Assembly (NCBI GenBank): GCA_947568835.1 | Contig: OX387609.1 | Span: 8,199,660 to 8,263,659 of the forward strand | Reading direction: 5' to 3' | DNA length: 64,000 bases | DNA from: Protonemura montana | Lineage: Eukaryota > Arthropoda > Insecta > Plecoptera > Nemouridae | In this document: piece after piece, positions 43,138 through 57,300 of the stretch | Position numbering within the stretch: position 1 is the stretch's first letter | Layout of the letters: each line of letters opens with the position of its first letter | Translations under genes and position numbers: made by a program | Notes under the pieces: model-generated | Told to the model about the DNA's origin: nothing | Database searches by the model: none | Seen by the model: only the letters and a program-made list of their open reading frames with translations

Positions 43138-43572
43138 TTTTATTATGGTGTTTAACGAAGCACTGTTTTGACATCTGGCCCTGCGGCACTGGTCTAATGG
43201 CGTCGGTAAATGAGTGAATGACGATGAGGGTGATGATGAACCTAACCTAGCCTAGAAGGGAGGAGGGGAAATCTGGTGCGGCACGTAGTCTACTCCTGTC
43301 GAAGAGCACCAAGGGGAACACCGGCTTAACGTCCCTTCCGAAGGACGGTACAACTTGAACAGCAGGATACCTCCAGAAATTAGTTCTGTTGAGAGGTTGA
43401 TAAGCAAGACGAATGAAGCTGCTGTACAAACTTTTATCCCTCCAACCTCTCTCCCGAACAGAACTGGTCATGTGTATAATGGTCACCCATCCACTACCTG
43501 ACTCAGCGCAGTGTTGCTTAACTTCGGTGATCTCATGAGAACCGGTGTTTCCAACACGCCAAACCGTTCGGC
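43138..43572 (-). repeat. 5S-derived SINE, full-length copy (best for the head)
   Basis: The minus strand opens GGTTTGGCGTGTTGGAAACA, then CCGGTTCTCATGAGATCACC, GAAGTTAAGCAACACTGCGC and GTGGATGGGTGACCATTATA. Insect 5S rRNA has CGGTTCTCGTCCGATCACCG, AAATTAAGCAGCGTCGG and a TAGATGGGGGACC box at the same spacing. The tail is AAACACCATAATAAAAA. Confidence 0.93.
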
Positions 43573-45980
43573 CGGCTTTTTCATGAAACTGATGCATATC
43601 ATTGGTCTAGCACTTATTAGGCCAATGGTTGGACAGGAAGGGCATTCCTGGGAGTTTTGGTAGTCAATGTTTTTTCCATACAAATTATGGAACTTTTGTT
43701 AACATAGATCTGCTCCGAGGAGTCCGGAGTCGCTCGTAATTAGTCAACAGACCGCTATTTTTGAACTGGATACTGTTAAGCTGCCATAAGAAAAAATGTT
43801 ATCTAAATTTTAAAACCGTCCCTATGCGCGTCGTCAGAAAATTCAAGCAGACAAACGATGTTCATGAGTTTAAAACCCCTCAAGCGCTTAAAATTGTTTT
43901 TCAGCACAGTCATGCTTAGAACTAAACAGAGAATTGGCCGTATTCGTAGGGCAAGTTTTACAATGCCTTATTAAATAGATAACTGCCAGTTAAAGACTCA
44001 TCTCTACGGTAAAACCTAGTCTTCTTGAATGGAAATTGTAAGACTGGCCCTTCGACCAATTAGACGGATTTGAATTCACATTCAAACAGCCACTACGGCA
44101 AGAGATTACAAAATACTTCCCTCTGTAATGAATGAAGTAACTTAACGACAATATCGGATTCGCAAGGCACATTATGATTTTCTCAGGAGTAAATAGCTAC
44201 AGTAGCGACAAGTTTCAGACAACGCACTCTATGAGTCCCATGGTCGGTGTCGAATACAATCTTCTGCCAAGAAGACAGACGACTCGAGTCAAAAATATCT
44301 CCGCGTTCAAAGACGCGTGGACGACGTCGCCGTATAGAGCGGTCCGAGTGACCATGAAATTTGACAACACCATCTTTCACACGTGTTAAAGCGGCTAGAT
44401 TATTTATATGGGTCGACCAATTAAAGTAACTATATATATATTTTTGTTTAAAGGGTTTCCGATGCTAAATGACTGTCGCTTTTTAAAAGTGTCTGAGCAC
44501 TAATTAAAAATTATCTGTTTAATAGAAAAGGGTTATTTGTACTTTGAACTTGGCCCTAACAAATTTTTAAGAAATGTTAAAGACGAGCTTTATGCAAAGT
44601 TGCATTACCTGAATAGAATTTGTTTGAAAAGTCGGAGATAGCAAGCATCATTATTTTAGTTTGTGTATAACGAAAGAAACGAGAAAAAAATAACAGCACA
44701 TCTGCAATCAAAATAGAAGTAAACATAACGTAATGTTTTGAAATTACTTTATGCTTATGTAAGATTTTTCCCTGAAGAAAATTGTGTCTTATGGCAAACC
44801 AATCAAATCCGTTGTCGACTTCAACGAAGCGGGGAAATCATTGACTTGTTTCCTTGCATATTTCGGATTTTTCTTGAAATAGGGGAATCCATCGTCATTA
44901 AAATTCGAGACTCACTATTTGGGAGGAAAACGCTCGGAGAAATATTTTTGTGCAAAACGAACTTGTCGTCGATTCGCTGTAAGATCTAGACGAAGTTGAC
45001 AAGTCTAGAGATAAACAAGACATATCATTACCCAGGCCTATTAAAAACAAAATTCTAACAGCGACACAGGAAGCACGGCTAGTCGGAAAGTAGACGAATG
45101 TGAGGGCAATGAAACGAAATGTCCGCCACCGCCATCGTTATTTATACAGAGGTAATGATTTATCCACGCGTTTATGCGTTGATCGAGTTAGGCTACATGC
45201 ATGCTAAGGACTACCACAGTTGAAATGGCCGACCTCACTGAATTTTTGCAACATAACCTTAAAGCTGTTGTGGGTTTTTGTCGCTAGAAGGATATACGGC
45301 CGGCCATTTTAGATAGCGGTTCTTAGTTCGAATATACTTAAGTTTTTAAGGGTGAAGATAGAGAGTGTATGACCGTCAGAGAGTGGTCAAGTGCAAGGTT
45401 GCAAGGAACCATGTTTGATTTCGGAAAAATCCAGCTTCACTGACTAAAGCTTTTGAATGTTTTTGATACCGAATTTTTTATCGGCATCATAGTCAACGGC
45501 ATTGTACGTAACTCTATAAATCAGAAAACAAATTTAGCACACATTGAACTGACATTTTACGAGAAAGTTGTATCTCAAACGAGGAAAAACGGTTATACAT
45601 AATATTTTGGCGCGTTCAGAACTTCAAAATCTCAAACAAAGTTTAAACTAAAATTATATTTCCCCATTTTAATTGCACTGGCAACGAACATTTCTGCAGA
45701 AAGCGAATCCTTGGCGACCAGCTTTTTGCTGAGAAAACGATATCTTAAGCGAATGAATCCTAATTAGTGCCTGATTATATCAAAGTTGCAATAAAGCGCT
45801 GTAACAGTCTTCCTTCACCAACTCCACGGCGCCGTCCTATCAATGAGCCCGATCACCAGGACGATCTGGAAGTACCAAGACATCGCCAAATCCCCATCAC
45901 GCTCGCCTGTGTAGACAAACAATCGACATAGAAAAACAATCATTTAGCGTCCTCTACTCGGAGACGTTGACTTAAATCAC

Positions 45981-46061
45981 CTGACCAGCCTCTTGAGCTG
46001 CCTCAAGGTGCTCAATCGAAGGCGACGTCACGGAAGCGACGACGTCAGGTAATAGCCACAT
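45981..46061 (-). other. Possible short minus-strand coding exon
   Basis: ATG at 46061-46059 opens 27 codons (MWLLPDVVASVTSPSIEHLE then AAQEAGQ) directly followed by CAG|GTGATT. About 75 bases further (45906) an acceptor CTACACAG precedes another short open stretch, but its phase does not fit a long reading frame. Weak. Confidence 0.12.
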
Positions 46062-47725
46062 TGTAGTGGAGACACACAAAGCGATTACCAGCCCTGTCAA
46101 GAATTTTTACAATTGGGGACTGATTGGGCACACATGATTGAGAGGTTAATTACTGTTGATAATAATAACACTCTGCTCGTAGCAAGCATTCGCTATTTAA
46201 ATCAGATTTCACAACACGATTTGATCTTCATTTCCTTGAGGGAAGGTTTCATAGCGAGTAACGTTTGCGATGCGTACTTCATGTGTTGATTTGTTTGCTT
46301 ATCTCAAGCACCAAATGCGGGTAAAAAGAGGACTTTGAACCCCCGTTAAGTGAAAATGGCCTCACTAATTTTACTACATACAGTTGAAAAGGACCACTAA
46401 TTAATCTACGCGTAAATACGTGTTATTTCTTTAATTACATTTTTTTAAAATGAAAATCAACAGTATTGAAGTAGGTACAGTTATGCCAATAAAATAAAAT
46501 TTGATTGAGTGAGTAATTTATCAATTTTTTTATTTCCCAGGAACGGTTCTTATGGGGAGAAATTGAAAGGGCGGTCTCTCGAAACCCAATTAATCCCGCG
46601 CTAAAACCGTGCTTCGTTAGGCAGGCCACCAAACTGCAAAATAGTTAAGCCACATTCAGTCTGTGAATAGTGCTTGATTTAGACCCCAAAGGATGTCGAA
46701 CCCTTGTCTGTCTACAGAACAACAGCGAAACAATTGCCACAATTTCACACCAATTTACCACGAAGACAATTGAGTTTCTTCCGGATATCTTTTACAAAGC
46801 CGCTATTTGAAAGAATCGTAAAGATGGTTCGATCTAGCCAGCACAAACAAAATCCCGCCTTGAATGACATAGTATCACCGCGGGTTTGACGTTTATTCCA
46901 GAAACACAGGATTACCGCGCTAGACCGTATCAAACCACTTAAAGTGTCTTCCCTAAGGCTTGATCCGGCCCTGGCGACTTACCCCCGCCATCCCTAACCA
47001 ACCCCGAAACCGAAGAAAACAACAATTTCCTAGCGGCTGCAAACAGAATTAAAGCCGCGTGACGCAGAAAATAAATTAATTGCGATTTCACTCTAATTAG
47101 ATAATGATTAGCGATAGAGGTGTACTGTACATTTGTGTTTGTACGACGGTTTGGTTTATTGGACTGAGTATATCAACTAGGTTTGCTTATATAGACTTGA
47201 CGTTGTTGTACTATATGCTGACAAAGCACCAGTGATTTAGAATTGGGGTGGAAAAGAATGGAAGACTTTGAGAGTAATTAATTCTGATTAATTTGTTTCT
47301 ACCCCCACAACTCACAGCCAGTTAGTTAATTTCAAATAAATAACATTTTCATAGATGAACGTACCGGAAAATGGGCTTAAATATATTATACTTTTAAAAG
47401 AGTATTTAATACTTACATGATAAAAATATGTAAGGAAAAGTTAAGAAATCGTTTAAAAGAATGATCGCATTAAAGTCAAAGACAAGAGTTTAGATTTAGG
47501 AGACAAGTTTTTATTTGTGTTTAAAGAGGACCGTTTACCCAGACGGTTGGGAAGAAAAACTGTTAAAAAACTTTAACTGAGAACGAAGTTCCGTGAAATG
47601 TTGCCAGGCTGCATCGCGATAAGCAAATACTTAGGTGGCTTGACTGATGCTCATTTCTCAGTGAAACACAATACAACAGAGCTTACCGGGAAACATTCAT
47701 ATTTTATATGTATATAAGACACATT

Positions 47726-47729
<4 letters not shown>

Positions 47730-47764
<35 letters not shown>
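47730..47764 (+). repeat. Poly-A run of 35
   Basis: 35 uninterrupted A after ACATTTTCT. It could mark the end of a retroposed sequence, but no AATAAA and no parent gene are seen before it. Confidence 0.97.
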
Positions 47765-47765
<1 letters not shown>

Positions 47766-48944
47766 AACTGTCACCGAACGTGGATTTTATTAGAGTGAAA
47801 ATCCTGGCGCGAGGATATCAATCTTGTGCATCACGTCTCGGAAGACGTTCACCGAGCACAAGATTCAGAGAATTTACTTTATCTTTCAACTCTGAAATGA
47901 TCTGGCACGTGTGAGCATTGACTGCTAAAGGGAAGTCAGGAGGCGACCGGCAGCGTGAAATAGAGCCGAGTTCTTATCCCTTTTTTTCGAGGATTTTCTG
48001 TGTGGCCTTGTATAGTCTCGACGTCCGCTCCGGCTTAAGAAGGTGACAAGATGAAAGGTATAAAGTTAGGACGTATCGCAGGTGCATGCGCAACGGTAGG
48101 CCAGGGAAATTCACGACTTTAACGGGAGGGAAAAAAAAAGGAAAATCTCTGAGAGTTCTGTGAAAGCGTCGTAAAAATTACATTGCGGATATTGGGGCTT
48201 GAACTTGAACGTTTTATAGCTGATTTTTGTAGATTTTTACGTTTAAATTGAGTTTTAATGAATGATCGAAGAAATAACCGATGCAAAAAATGAGAATATA
48301 GCTTATAATAAGGTTAAGATTAACTGCCCTATCACTTTTTATCAAAAATTTCCAAAAAAACTATAATTTCATAAAAAAATCCTCGACGCTACCCAGTTTA
48401 TTATTGAATGTGTTAATATCAACGTCAATATTCTGCACACTCGATTAGCAAACTCGATTACAAATCAATCAGCTAAATGCGGTCGAATACATGACCAACG
48501 CGAACAATGAACAATTCGTTTCTGTTAATATTTGAAGATGAACGAGCAGCACATAAAACATCTTATGCATAATAGAGGATGCTGCCAACGTTCGTCAGAA
48601 ACGCGTGAAATATCGACAAAAGGGAGTATTAACCTGAACGGCAATGGCCTAACCCATGGTCTAACATTGTCCTAAGTAGACTGGTCAGTAGCCAACAAGG
48701 ACAACATAAAAAGCAAGAGGACCACCGTAAAATGCCCCGAGCAAACCGGAGATTGACAAATCCTGGCCCAAAACAAGATTGAAACTACCTAACAAATATT
48801 TTCAATTCGCTTCGTCGATAAAATCTGACAGAGAAAAACGAAGCATTGGCCATGTAAATCGTAATTTTTTTTCGAAGGGGTCATGGACTTATGTGGTCCA
48901 ATATTTTAGGAAGCCAGGCGAGACGGAGATAGGGAACGCAGATC

Positions 48945-49030
48945 AATCTTGTTGGCCAAGCTTCCTGGCCAGAGGTGTGTTTAAAGGGGGACCTCAATTG
49001 CGGGTTCGAGCCCCCGGGCTCATGTGAACA
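48945..49030 (+). repeat. tRNA-derived remnant
   Basis: GTTGGCCAAGCTTCCTGGCC (weak A box) is followed by GCGGGTTCGAGCCCCCGGGC with a perfect B box. No acceptor stem. Confidence 0.45.
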
Positions 49031-49198
49031 CACTTTTATGGCGTGGTTTTTTTCTTCTTTAAATTGGCGACAGCTAAATTTGTTGTTGGATGATTTATTG
49101 TTTTTCTATGCCGTAGGTTAAGGTATAAAAAAGGTTTCATAATAGTAAGAACTGGTACGTTACAGAAACGTTCACCTAATGATAAAAAGTTTAATAGA

Positions 49199-49441
49199 TT
49201 ATTCTTGTGTTTAACGACGCACTGCCTCGACTACGGGGTCTTAAAGCGTCGGTTAATGAAAGGGGGATGATAATGACGTGACTGGATGATAGCGGTGTTG
49301 TCTGCTACAGTGGAGTGCACCAAGAGGATATCGAAGATGACAGGGACACCATCCGAAGGTGGTAGAAACACCTGAGACACATGATTAACTCACCATACTA
49401 ATCCAGGCTGTCGTGAGGTTGGTGACAAGATGAGTGATACC
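49199..49441 (-). repeat. 5S-SINE, head-less diverged copy
   Basis: TGTTTAACGACGCACTGCC, AGTGGAGTGCACCAAGAGGA, CCATCCGAAGGTGGTA and CCAGGCTGTCGTGAGGTTGG follow the SINE body in order. The 5S head is absent. Confidence 0.78.
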
Positions 49442-51381
49442 TTCGACAATTTATCCTTTCATTGTATGCTCTCAATGTATGTTCATTACGGCGAAACTTT
49501 ATTTCAAGTACCTACTTTATGATGTTTTGAGAAGGTAAGTCGGTTCCTTTGTTGAAGTCTTGTTGTAGTTTTGTTGTTATTTGATGACGAATGAAGAGAA
49601 ATGAAGCATGCGAATTGTTACTCGTTTCGCAAGACTTTTATTGGGCTTGGAATCGAGTCTGATTGTCTTTTGAATACGCAGGGTTTTGAGTAAATATCTG
49701 GCCGGAAAATGTGAGCAAATCTGGCCAAAATGAAAATCTATTAAGGTTTTGAAAGGAAATCTCATTTTCCATGAGGTGCTAGCAAAAAATGTGCTACGTC
49801 AGAGTAAAAAAAAATCACAAAAATTTCCATACCGGGCGAGGGCCGAAAAGCCATAGAGGTATACCCCTGCCCCCCTCAGCATAGCACTAGTCCAAAGACT
49901 GGACACGGTATTTTGAAAGGCCTCTGCCAGTGAACCCTTTGCTAATCAAATTCTATTTTTAAAAGTATATCGGGAGTGAGTGACTACATTTTCAGTTAGA
50001 GATGAAATAGAAATTTTCTGTAAGTGTGTTTCTAGATTACGATCGAGTTTTTTTTTAGATTGGATTTGTTACCAGCTGAACGGGTCTATGCGCAAGCGGT
50101 GAGCACGGAATTGATTCACGTAAAATCTAAGAAATGTGCACTTATTTTTTGGTTCAAAATATTACTGTTTGTAAACGAATAAGTTTTCGCGGAGGAATAT
50201 AAAAATGCACGCGGTCTTAGTGGAAGATAAAACAGATTTTCAACTACCTTTAAAACGCCATAAAAGCGAGGTCGTACCGCCGCATTTATCACCCCGTTAT
50301 CAATCTGAAAACTGTATAATTTTCTAATTTCAATAAATACGTGAAAACGTTCATCTAGATGGCTTTAACACTCGTCATATCGAGTTACTCCAAACATTTC
50401 TCATCCATGAATCGTGACATTTATGACTCGGCTTTTACTGTCGCATCGCGCCCATTGTGATTTTCGGCACCCAACGACCGGGGTTCGGATTCAGAGACGG
50501 TGCACATAATAGGTAGCGGCATACACACGCGAGATATCTACTGAACATTCATCTTGGCGTACTAGAAATATATCATTGGAAGCTGGAGAAAGGTCATGAT
50601 GCCCAACGTTTTCTCGGATATAGCAGATCTGTAAGAAAAACCGATTTTCGATCCCCTAGGCTTTTGGCTTCGTTTTAGTACATTTTCCCAGGTGATTTGG
50701 GTTTTCTTTCGAATGGGAGTATTTGGTTACAATACGGAGAAATCTGAAGTTTCAATTTTCACATTATCAGCACCTAGAACGAAAATGAAAATAAAAGTAA
50801 TTTCGGTCCTTGCTAACGGGCCCATATATTTTATAGTATAAGACGTAAAAAAAAAAGACTTCTGCATCTTATTTTTGCCAAGAAAAAAGTAATATAAATT
50901 ACGAATCCGTATGCCAATAATGAAAATCTTTCCAATAACAAAATTTCCATATTGTAGTCGATAAATTTCCGGCGAAGCAAACACAGCCTGAATGTAAGCC
51001 AATGATTTATAGAATCCCCAACTACGACAGGCTTTATTATTGACATGTTTTTTATCACAAACTTTATCTTGGCTGCCCGCAGAGCTGAAATGTCTTGCGA
51101 TGATTGCTATCCCTCGAGTACCTCAGTAGCAGAAATAAGGTAGACATAGGCGTGGTCAGAATTAAGACGTTATGATGAAGCCATTAGTGTAACTAGGTAA
51201 AGAATCTTACCTCAAATGCAAGGAGTAAATGCTACGAAAATAGATGGAAAATTACAAGTACCTACACTGTGAATCTAAATAAGATAAGAATACTAAGAAA
51301 CTAAGATAGAAACTAGATAGAATAAGATAGAAACTATACAATATTATCTACACTTAATCGATTTGTTTGCAAACCATCAAA

Positions 51382-51605
51382 CGCGTTGGCGTGTTTGAAA
51401 CATCGAAGTTAAGCAACACAGCACTGGGTCAAGAATTAGATGGGTGACTATCATACACATGACCAGTTCTGTTCGGGAGAGAGGTTGGAGGGATGAAAGT
51501 TAGTACAACTTCATTCGCCTTGCTTATCAACCTCTCGACAGCATGTATTTGTGGAGGAATCCTATTGTTCGCGTTGTACCGTCCTTCGGAAGGGATGTAA
51601 AGCCA
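51382..51605 (+). repeat. 5S-SINE, plus-strand copy, 3' truncated
   Basis: The only copy in this orientation. GCGTTGGCGTGTTTGAAACA, CGAAGTTAAGCAACACAGCA, AGATGGGTGACTATCATACA, then GTTCGGGAGAGAGGTTGGAG and CCGTCCTTCGGAAGGGATGT. The C-box-like AGATGGGTGACT is well kept. The body ends at about 224 bases. Confidence 0.9.
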
Positions 51606-52767
51606 ACAAATACATTTTTAAAAATCAATGTTCAATATTCAACGTAACAACATAACAGCAGAAAGAATATAAATAGCATAATAGTTCAAGAAGTACACTA
51701 GGAACAAGAAAAATATGTCTAAAATATCAAATTGCAACCAAATCAATTTCTCTCAAAGTAACCACCGATTTCTCCAGAACATATCACGACAAGCCCGTGT
51801 CACCCTTTCCAACCAACCACTTCGTGCCTACCCACCTTCGCTCATGTCAAGCTTTTGATACCCGGAGCCCGCGCCTCGGGGGGCATGAAAACACCGCACC
51901 CCCCGTCGATATATGTCACCATGGCTGGCGTGACATGCCACCCCGAGCTTCAATAACAGGCTTACCGATTACCATCTTGGAGTTCTCGATGTGTACACAC
52001 CTAGGAACTAGCAGCTTGGCGTGCCTTATGGCGGGATCCCGTGTGTACGTTCACGTGTTCGTACCGTGATTTCGTATCTGTGGATGGTGTTGAACGAGCA
52101 CGGTGAATGTGTTCAACTCGTTTTGATACGATCGTGTGGATTAGGAATTAGTGATCGGTGTGGAATGGATTTTATGGGATTATTCAGAGACTATTGCTGT
52201 TTATCATCTGGATTAAATGAACGCGAGTAGTAGTACATTGGTTTTTTGATAATTTCTGTTGAAGTTTAATTTTGACCATTTCTGTGGAAAATGCTGAGCA
52301 GTTTCGCAAGTTGTTCAACAAAACGTTGTGGGAAACATTACGATTAAATAGGGGTGCAAATCTAAAATAAATTATTCTGTTATGGGACTTTATTTTGCTA
52401 GCAAAATATAGAAAATTACTTTAGAAGTATGTTTACTTCAGAAAAAATCGCTAAAATACTGGCGCGCCACATAAAAGAAAATGTTCCACACACACATTTC
52501 TTTTCCAAAAGTCGCAATGTCATGCGCTTTTTACTCAGGAAACGATTTCCTCCCAGTGATAATAAAGAAAGACATTATGAACTTTTAAAGCTGTCCTTGA
52601 CAACCTCCCAAGCAGAGCATCACAGAAAGCATTGCATTATTGCCCTTACCTTTAAGTAGGTATGCACCCAAACCCTACGCTACCTTTTAGGTTAGGTTTG
52701 TGCTGAATTCAAACCTGTCGACCATACCGCAGGGTTAAAGTTCTTTGCAATGTGAATTAAGTTTCTG

Positions 52768-52907
52768 AACTAACGTTCATCCGAACGTTACTACCGAACA
52801 GAACTGGTCATGTAAGTCACCCATCCAATACCCGAACCAGCGCGGTATTACTTAGCTTCGGTGATCACACGAGAACCGGTGTTTCCAACACGCCAAACCT
52901 TCATCTG
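52768..52907 (-). repeat. 5S-SINE, head-only copy
   Basis: Holds CCGAACAGAACTGGTCATG, CACCCATCCAATACCCGAAC and TTACTTAGCTTCGGTGATCA, the complement of the 5S-like head; here GAAGCTAAGTAA keeps the C seen in many animal 5S genes. Confidence 0.85.
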
Positions 52908-53565
52908 TCATCACTCCATTGGTCATCCAACTATTCTCCATTCAAACACATAACAAATCTAATTACTTATCCACGTTAAATTTGTTTACAAAAATATCGT
53001 GCGATTTGCGCAAGCCATGGATCTTCACCATTAAACACTTCTTCACCATTAAACAAACAGAGTTCGCCGTCGCAGAGCGTTGAACGGATGCAAAGTACTG
53101 CTAATTGCTGAGTACACGTTTCAAATAGTTGAAATACAGTCGTGACCCCCCCGCCCCCAAACAGGACACGTAGGACTAGTCACGTGACGTGAGCCAGACT
53201 CAGAGGCAATTAGACTCGAGATGAATTACACCCGTGGAGGCGTCGGCCGGCTACTAACTCTCCCCGACGTTCGGCTAGCTACGCTTCATTTGGTCCCGAG
53301 GAGGCAAGAGATAGAGCAAGCAATGCTGGTGCAGTTCGTTATACCTGTAGAGTTCAGCGCATAGGGGCACAAGCCACCACTAATATTTAGAAGACTTGAA
53401 AATAATCGAAAAACAAGAAACACGTATTTAAGTCAGTCTAGAGTCTTTAAGAACATGGTTTTAAGTCCTGGGGATTCTAATTCTGCGTGCAAAGCCCGGT
53501 ACTTCTCAAGGTTATACAGGTTATAGACGATGGTTGTTGCGCTGGTAGCAGTCGAACAGTTTTAG

Positions 53566-53835
53566 TTGTGTTTAACGACGCATATTTTGACTGTGAAACT
53601 GTTGACTTGGTAAATGCTAGCTCATCTTGATGAGGGTGATGATGAAAAAGTGTATGGGAAGGTGACGGTGTGTAGTGGGAATATGTTCCCCTTCTGAAGG
53701 ACAGTGGGGATGTGTCAATCAGGATTCCTCGAGCAATCCAATGCTGACAAATGACAACAAACTTTTCAGGTGTTTGATGGTCACCCATCTAAACCACGAA
53801 TCAACACAATGTTGCTTAACTTGGACGGGTTGCAA
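53566..53835 (-). repeat. 5S-SINE, diverged copy with internal deletions
   Basis: GTTGTGTTTAACGACGCA, TTGATGAGGGTGATGATGA, CCTTCTGAAGGACAG and TGATGGTCACCCATCTAAAC, then AATGTTGCTTAACTTGG, appear in the SINE order. Confidence 0.78.
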
Positions 53836-56459
53836 AATGTTAGCTAGACGGAAATGGAAAGAGTTTCTGGCGTTGTTTACAATGACAACCTTGGGAGTTG
53901 ATACGAGATGAATAAATGAGTTCTGCTTAAGGTTGCTTGTCGACAAACGTACAATAGGAAACATGGCTCGCACGGGAACAAACTTTGAGCAGGGATACAA
54001 TGGTAATGCTGGCAGGGAATTTGGATACACTAAGCTATCGCATGCAGTGAAATGCATTCGTTTATGAGGGTTTGACATACAATTCAAATATTATACTGTT
54101 CGAAAATAGACAAACGTTATTTGATAACTGTCAAAATCATAACTTCTACAAACTAGGTACCACAAAATGTGAGTTGGGGCAAGACCAGTCATTTTCCCCA
54201 GCTGAGAAATGAAATTCTGAAATACATATTTCACCGTCACTATCACCGGAAACTCATCGCCAATGTTCGCCATTATTAACTTCCCATTCGCAATCGACAA
54301 AAAAGCAGTACGATACCCATTCAACCTACACATTGATCGATAGTTCGATGGCAAATGCGAAATTCTTCACCACCTTTCCACATTCTCAGTGTGCTCGACC
54401 GGCACAAAAAGCATGGACGAAGTTGAATGGCATTGTCCAGCTGTTTAGAGAACGTTGGCTTTATGCAAAGTTTCAACTTCCGTACAATCTCGCCCCTTTG
54501 CATGATGTTCTCGCCCATCAAAAACACCTTCGAGCGGGCGATTGTTCGTTATTTGCATTTCAAAAATGTCCTGGAGGCCGTCGAGTGTTCACGGTCGCCT
54601 TAATGGCGAGCGACACTATGGGAACCATAGCTAAAAAAGCGATGCCAGTGTTGATCAATGCATGAGCGTAATGCAGGGTTAAGAATCCTTGGTCGACCCT
54701 ATTTTCTCGCTAGATAATAGCGAAGACTGGGACTTCCAATTGATCCACTGGTGCAGGGCTAATACCAGCTAAAACTGTTCGAAAATTCTCTTCAAGGACA
54801 AAAGTCTGACAAAGGAAATATATTCAGGAGGGTAGTGCTGAACAAAATGGTGTTCTGACCCCTCCGACCTTGGGGAGGGGTGGTCAGGGGGAATAAATGA
54901 AATGTACAAACATTTTGTGGCAATATTGAATTCCTGTACTATTTATAACATTTGAATACTTATTTTTGTCACGTTTTCGGGATGTGATTTGCGTCTACAG
55001 GTCTCATCAAAAAATGTTGTGAATTTGATTTAATTTGTTAAATTCCATGAAACACTCGAAAGATAGCGTGAAATTAGAGCATGCCATAACCATAGACAAT
55101 GCATCCAAGATTATGTCAAATGAATGAAATTGGCTGAACGTAAAAATTTTGAATTCCCAAGCGGAGAATCGCAAATTATTACCACGAACGCTTATTGCGG
55201 TGTTTCATTCATGCATTCCTTAATTCCTAGTTTCATCAGCGAGAATTTTACTGCTTTCTAGGCTTTTTAAAAGATCTCTTCCAGTCGTCGGAATTACTTC
55301 AAAAATCCTTCGCACTCTGGCCAGTCTCGCTGCCGCATCAGAAGACTTCTAATTATTGTGTCTAATTGAAGAAATCAGTGTAATTAAGTTGATGGAGCAA
55401 AGGTCGTGCGCACGCATGCTCGGCGAGGGTTAACAATTTGAGAGAATGTAAATATGGTGCGAAGAAAGTGTTGTGTAGGCGGCGGTAATTTCATTATATA
55501 CAAAAAAAAACTCAGAAGATTGTTCGGAATTTGCGTTAGAAGTGAATTGTGTTAAAATTTGACGTGAAATTGCTGGGAAAAAAAAACAAAAAGAGTTCTG
55601 ATTTGTTAGTTGTTTGTAATGAAAACTGAAAAAAAAAGTGTTTAGATATTTAAAAAAAACTTTTGCATACTTTGACGTCTTGGAATTGTTATTTGTTATA
55701 CTGAAGCCATAAAGTTTTATTATTAGTTTAAATATACTGAAATTTCAGCGGATAATTTACTTTGATCGCTTCTTACCACATGCTTGAAACGGCAGCGATA
55801 TTTCCAGCAAGCTTTGTCTCTGATTTAAAAAAACACGGCCCTGCGGGTGCGAAAAACATCATTGTCTTTTGTCTTTTAACCCCACTCACAGAAAACAAAG
55901 AATTATCGCTTCAATTTTGCACGGGAGCAAGGATTTATCGGAAGATCTTGCCAAAAATCCGTTGAAAACGCGATTTATTCTTTGGCATAAAGGGATATGT
56001 GACACCCCAAGGTTCCCAAAGGGAGTCACAGATACCCGAACTGTCGGGGGGTAAATTGCAATAGTCATTGTTGGTACAACTGAGCAAACTTGAATGTGCA
56101 TGATAAAACTGACAGTATATACGCACAGTGCGTCCGTCCGAACGAATTTATTAACGAACGCACAACGAGTTTAATTGGATTTACTGCATCAAGTTTTTTG
56201 CATTGATTTTTAAGTCAGCCGACTAGAAAGAGATTAAATTTAAAACTATATACATAACGAGTAAACTTGTGGAAAGAAGGATTTTGTTTGGGTGATATTT
56301 TAATCCTGGGAAAGCTGAATAGTCATTTAACGAGCGGGTTTGGCGTTTTTTCTATGAAATATTTCAAGAGATATATTGTGTTTTAAATTTGTTCGTGGCC
56401 AATAAAACTGGGTCGGTATCTTTCAAAATCCACGTTATTCTATCCTCCGATTGATTTAT

Positions 56460-56895
56460 TTTATTTGTGGTGTTTAACGACGCACTGTTTTGACATCTGG
56501 CAATGCGGCACTGGTCTAATGGCGTCGGTGAATGAGTGAACGATGATGAGGATGATGATGAACCTAACCTAGCCTCGAAGGGAGGAGGGGAAACCCGGTG
56601 CCGGCACTAGGAATATTCTTATCGAAGGTTACCAAGAGGACCACCGGCTTAACGTCCCTTCCGAAGGACGGTACATCTCGAACAACAGGATTCCTCCACA
56701 AATCCATGCTGTCGAGAGGTTGATAAGCAAGGCGAGTGAAGTTGCTGTACTAACTTTCATCCCTCCAACCTCTCTTCTGAACAGAACTGGTCATGTGTAT
56801 TTATGGTCACCCATCCAATTACTGACTCAGCGCAGTGTTGCTCAACTTCGGTAATCTCACGAAAACCGGTGTTTCCAACACGTCAAACTGTTCGG
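56460..56895 (-). repeat. 5S-derived SINE, full-length copy
   Basis: Starts TTTATTTGTGGTGTTTAACG and ends at ACACGTCAAACTGTTCGG. Head complement GTGTTGCTCAACTTCGGTAA. Length about 436 bases, nearly the same as the copies at 13819 and 43138. Confidence 0.92.
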
Positions 56896-56947
56896 TTCTC
56901 AATCCTCTGAGGACAGTTACCAGCTTGGACATTGAGTTTATATGTAT

Positions 56948-57300
56948 AGTCAGAGGGCCAGCTTTAATGTTACGCTTTCTGCTGAGCAAACGAGGCCGGC
57001 AACATGAGGCAACGGTTGGTGCTACCCGATGGCGCTTGCGGCCGTGCTTTTGAAAACATCTCTACAAATAAATAAAAACGAATCATAGTATCGATACATG
57101 TACATCAATAGTTGAGGTTAGCATTAAAATATATTGATTGAGCGTAAACATGCGATTAATCTGCGAGAAATAACGAAATACAATTTCTTAAAATCCGAAA
57201 CGACGGTGACTCCATCAAGAAGCATCCACCATTTTTGTTGGTAAAGTAGTCATTTGGTGACAATTAATCGCGAAAACAGATTAACATTAGCGCTATGGTA
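56948..57300 (+). repeat. Family B interspersed repeat, copy 5
   Basis: Nearly complete: GTCAGAGGGCCAGC, CTTTCTGCTGAG, CCCGATGGCGCTTGCGGCCG, TTGATTGAGCGTAAACATGC, CTGCGAGAAATAACGAAATA and AACGACGGTGACTCCATC. It starts 53 bases after the 5S-SINE ending at 56895. Confidence 0.88.

Noticed and set aside
54333-54665. 110-codon plus-strand open frame
   Set aside because: No recognised motif, no splice context and a competing open frame on the other strand. It could be an eroded element, but nothing supports a gene.
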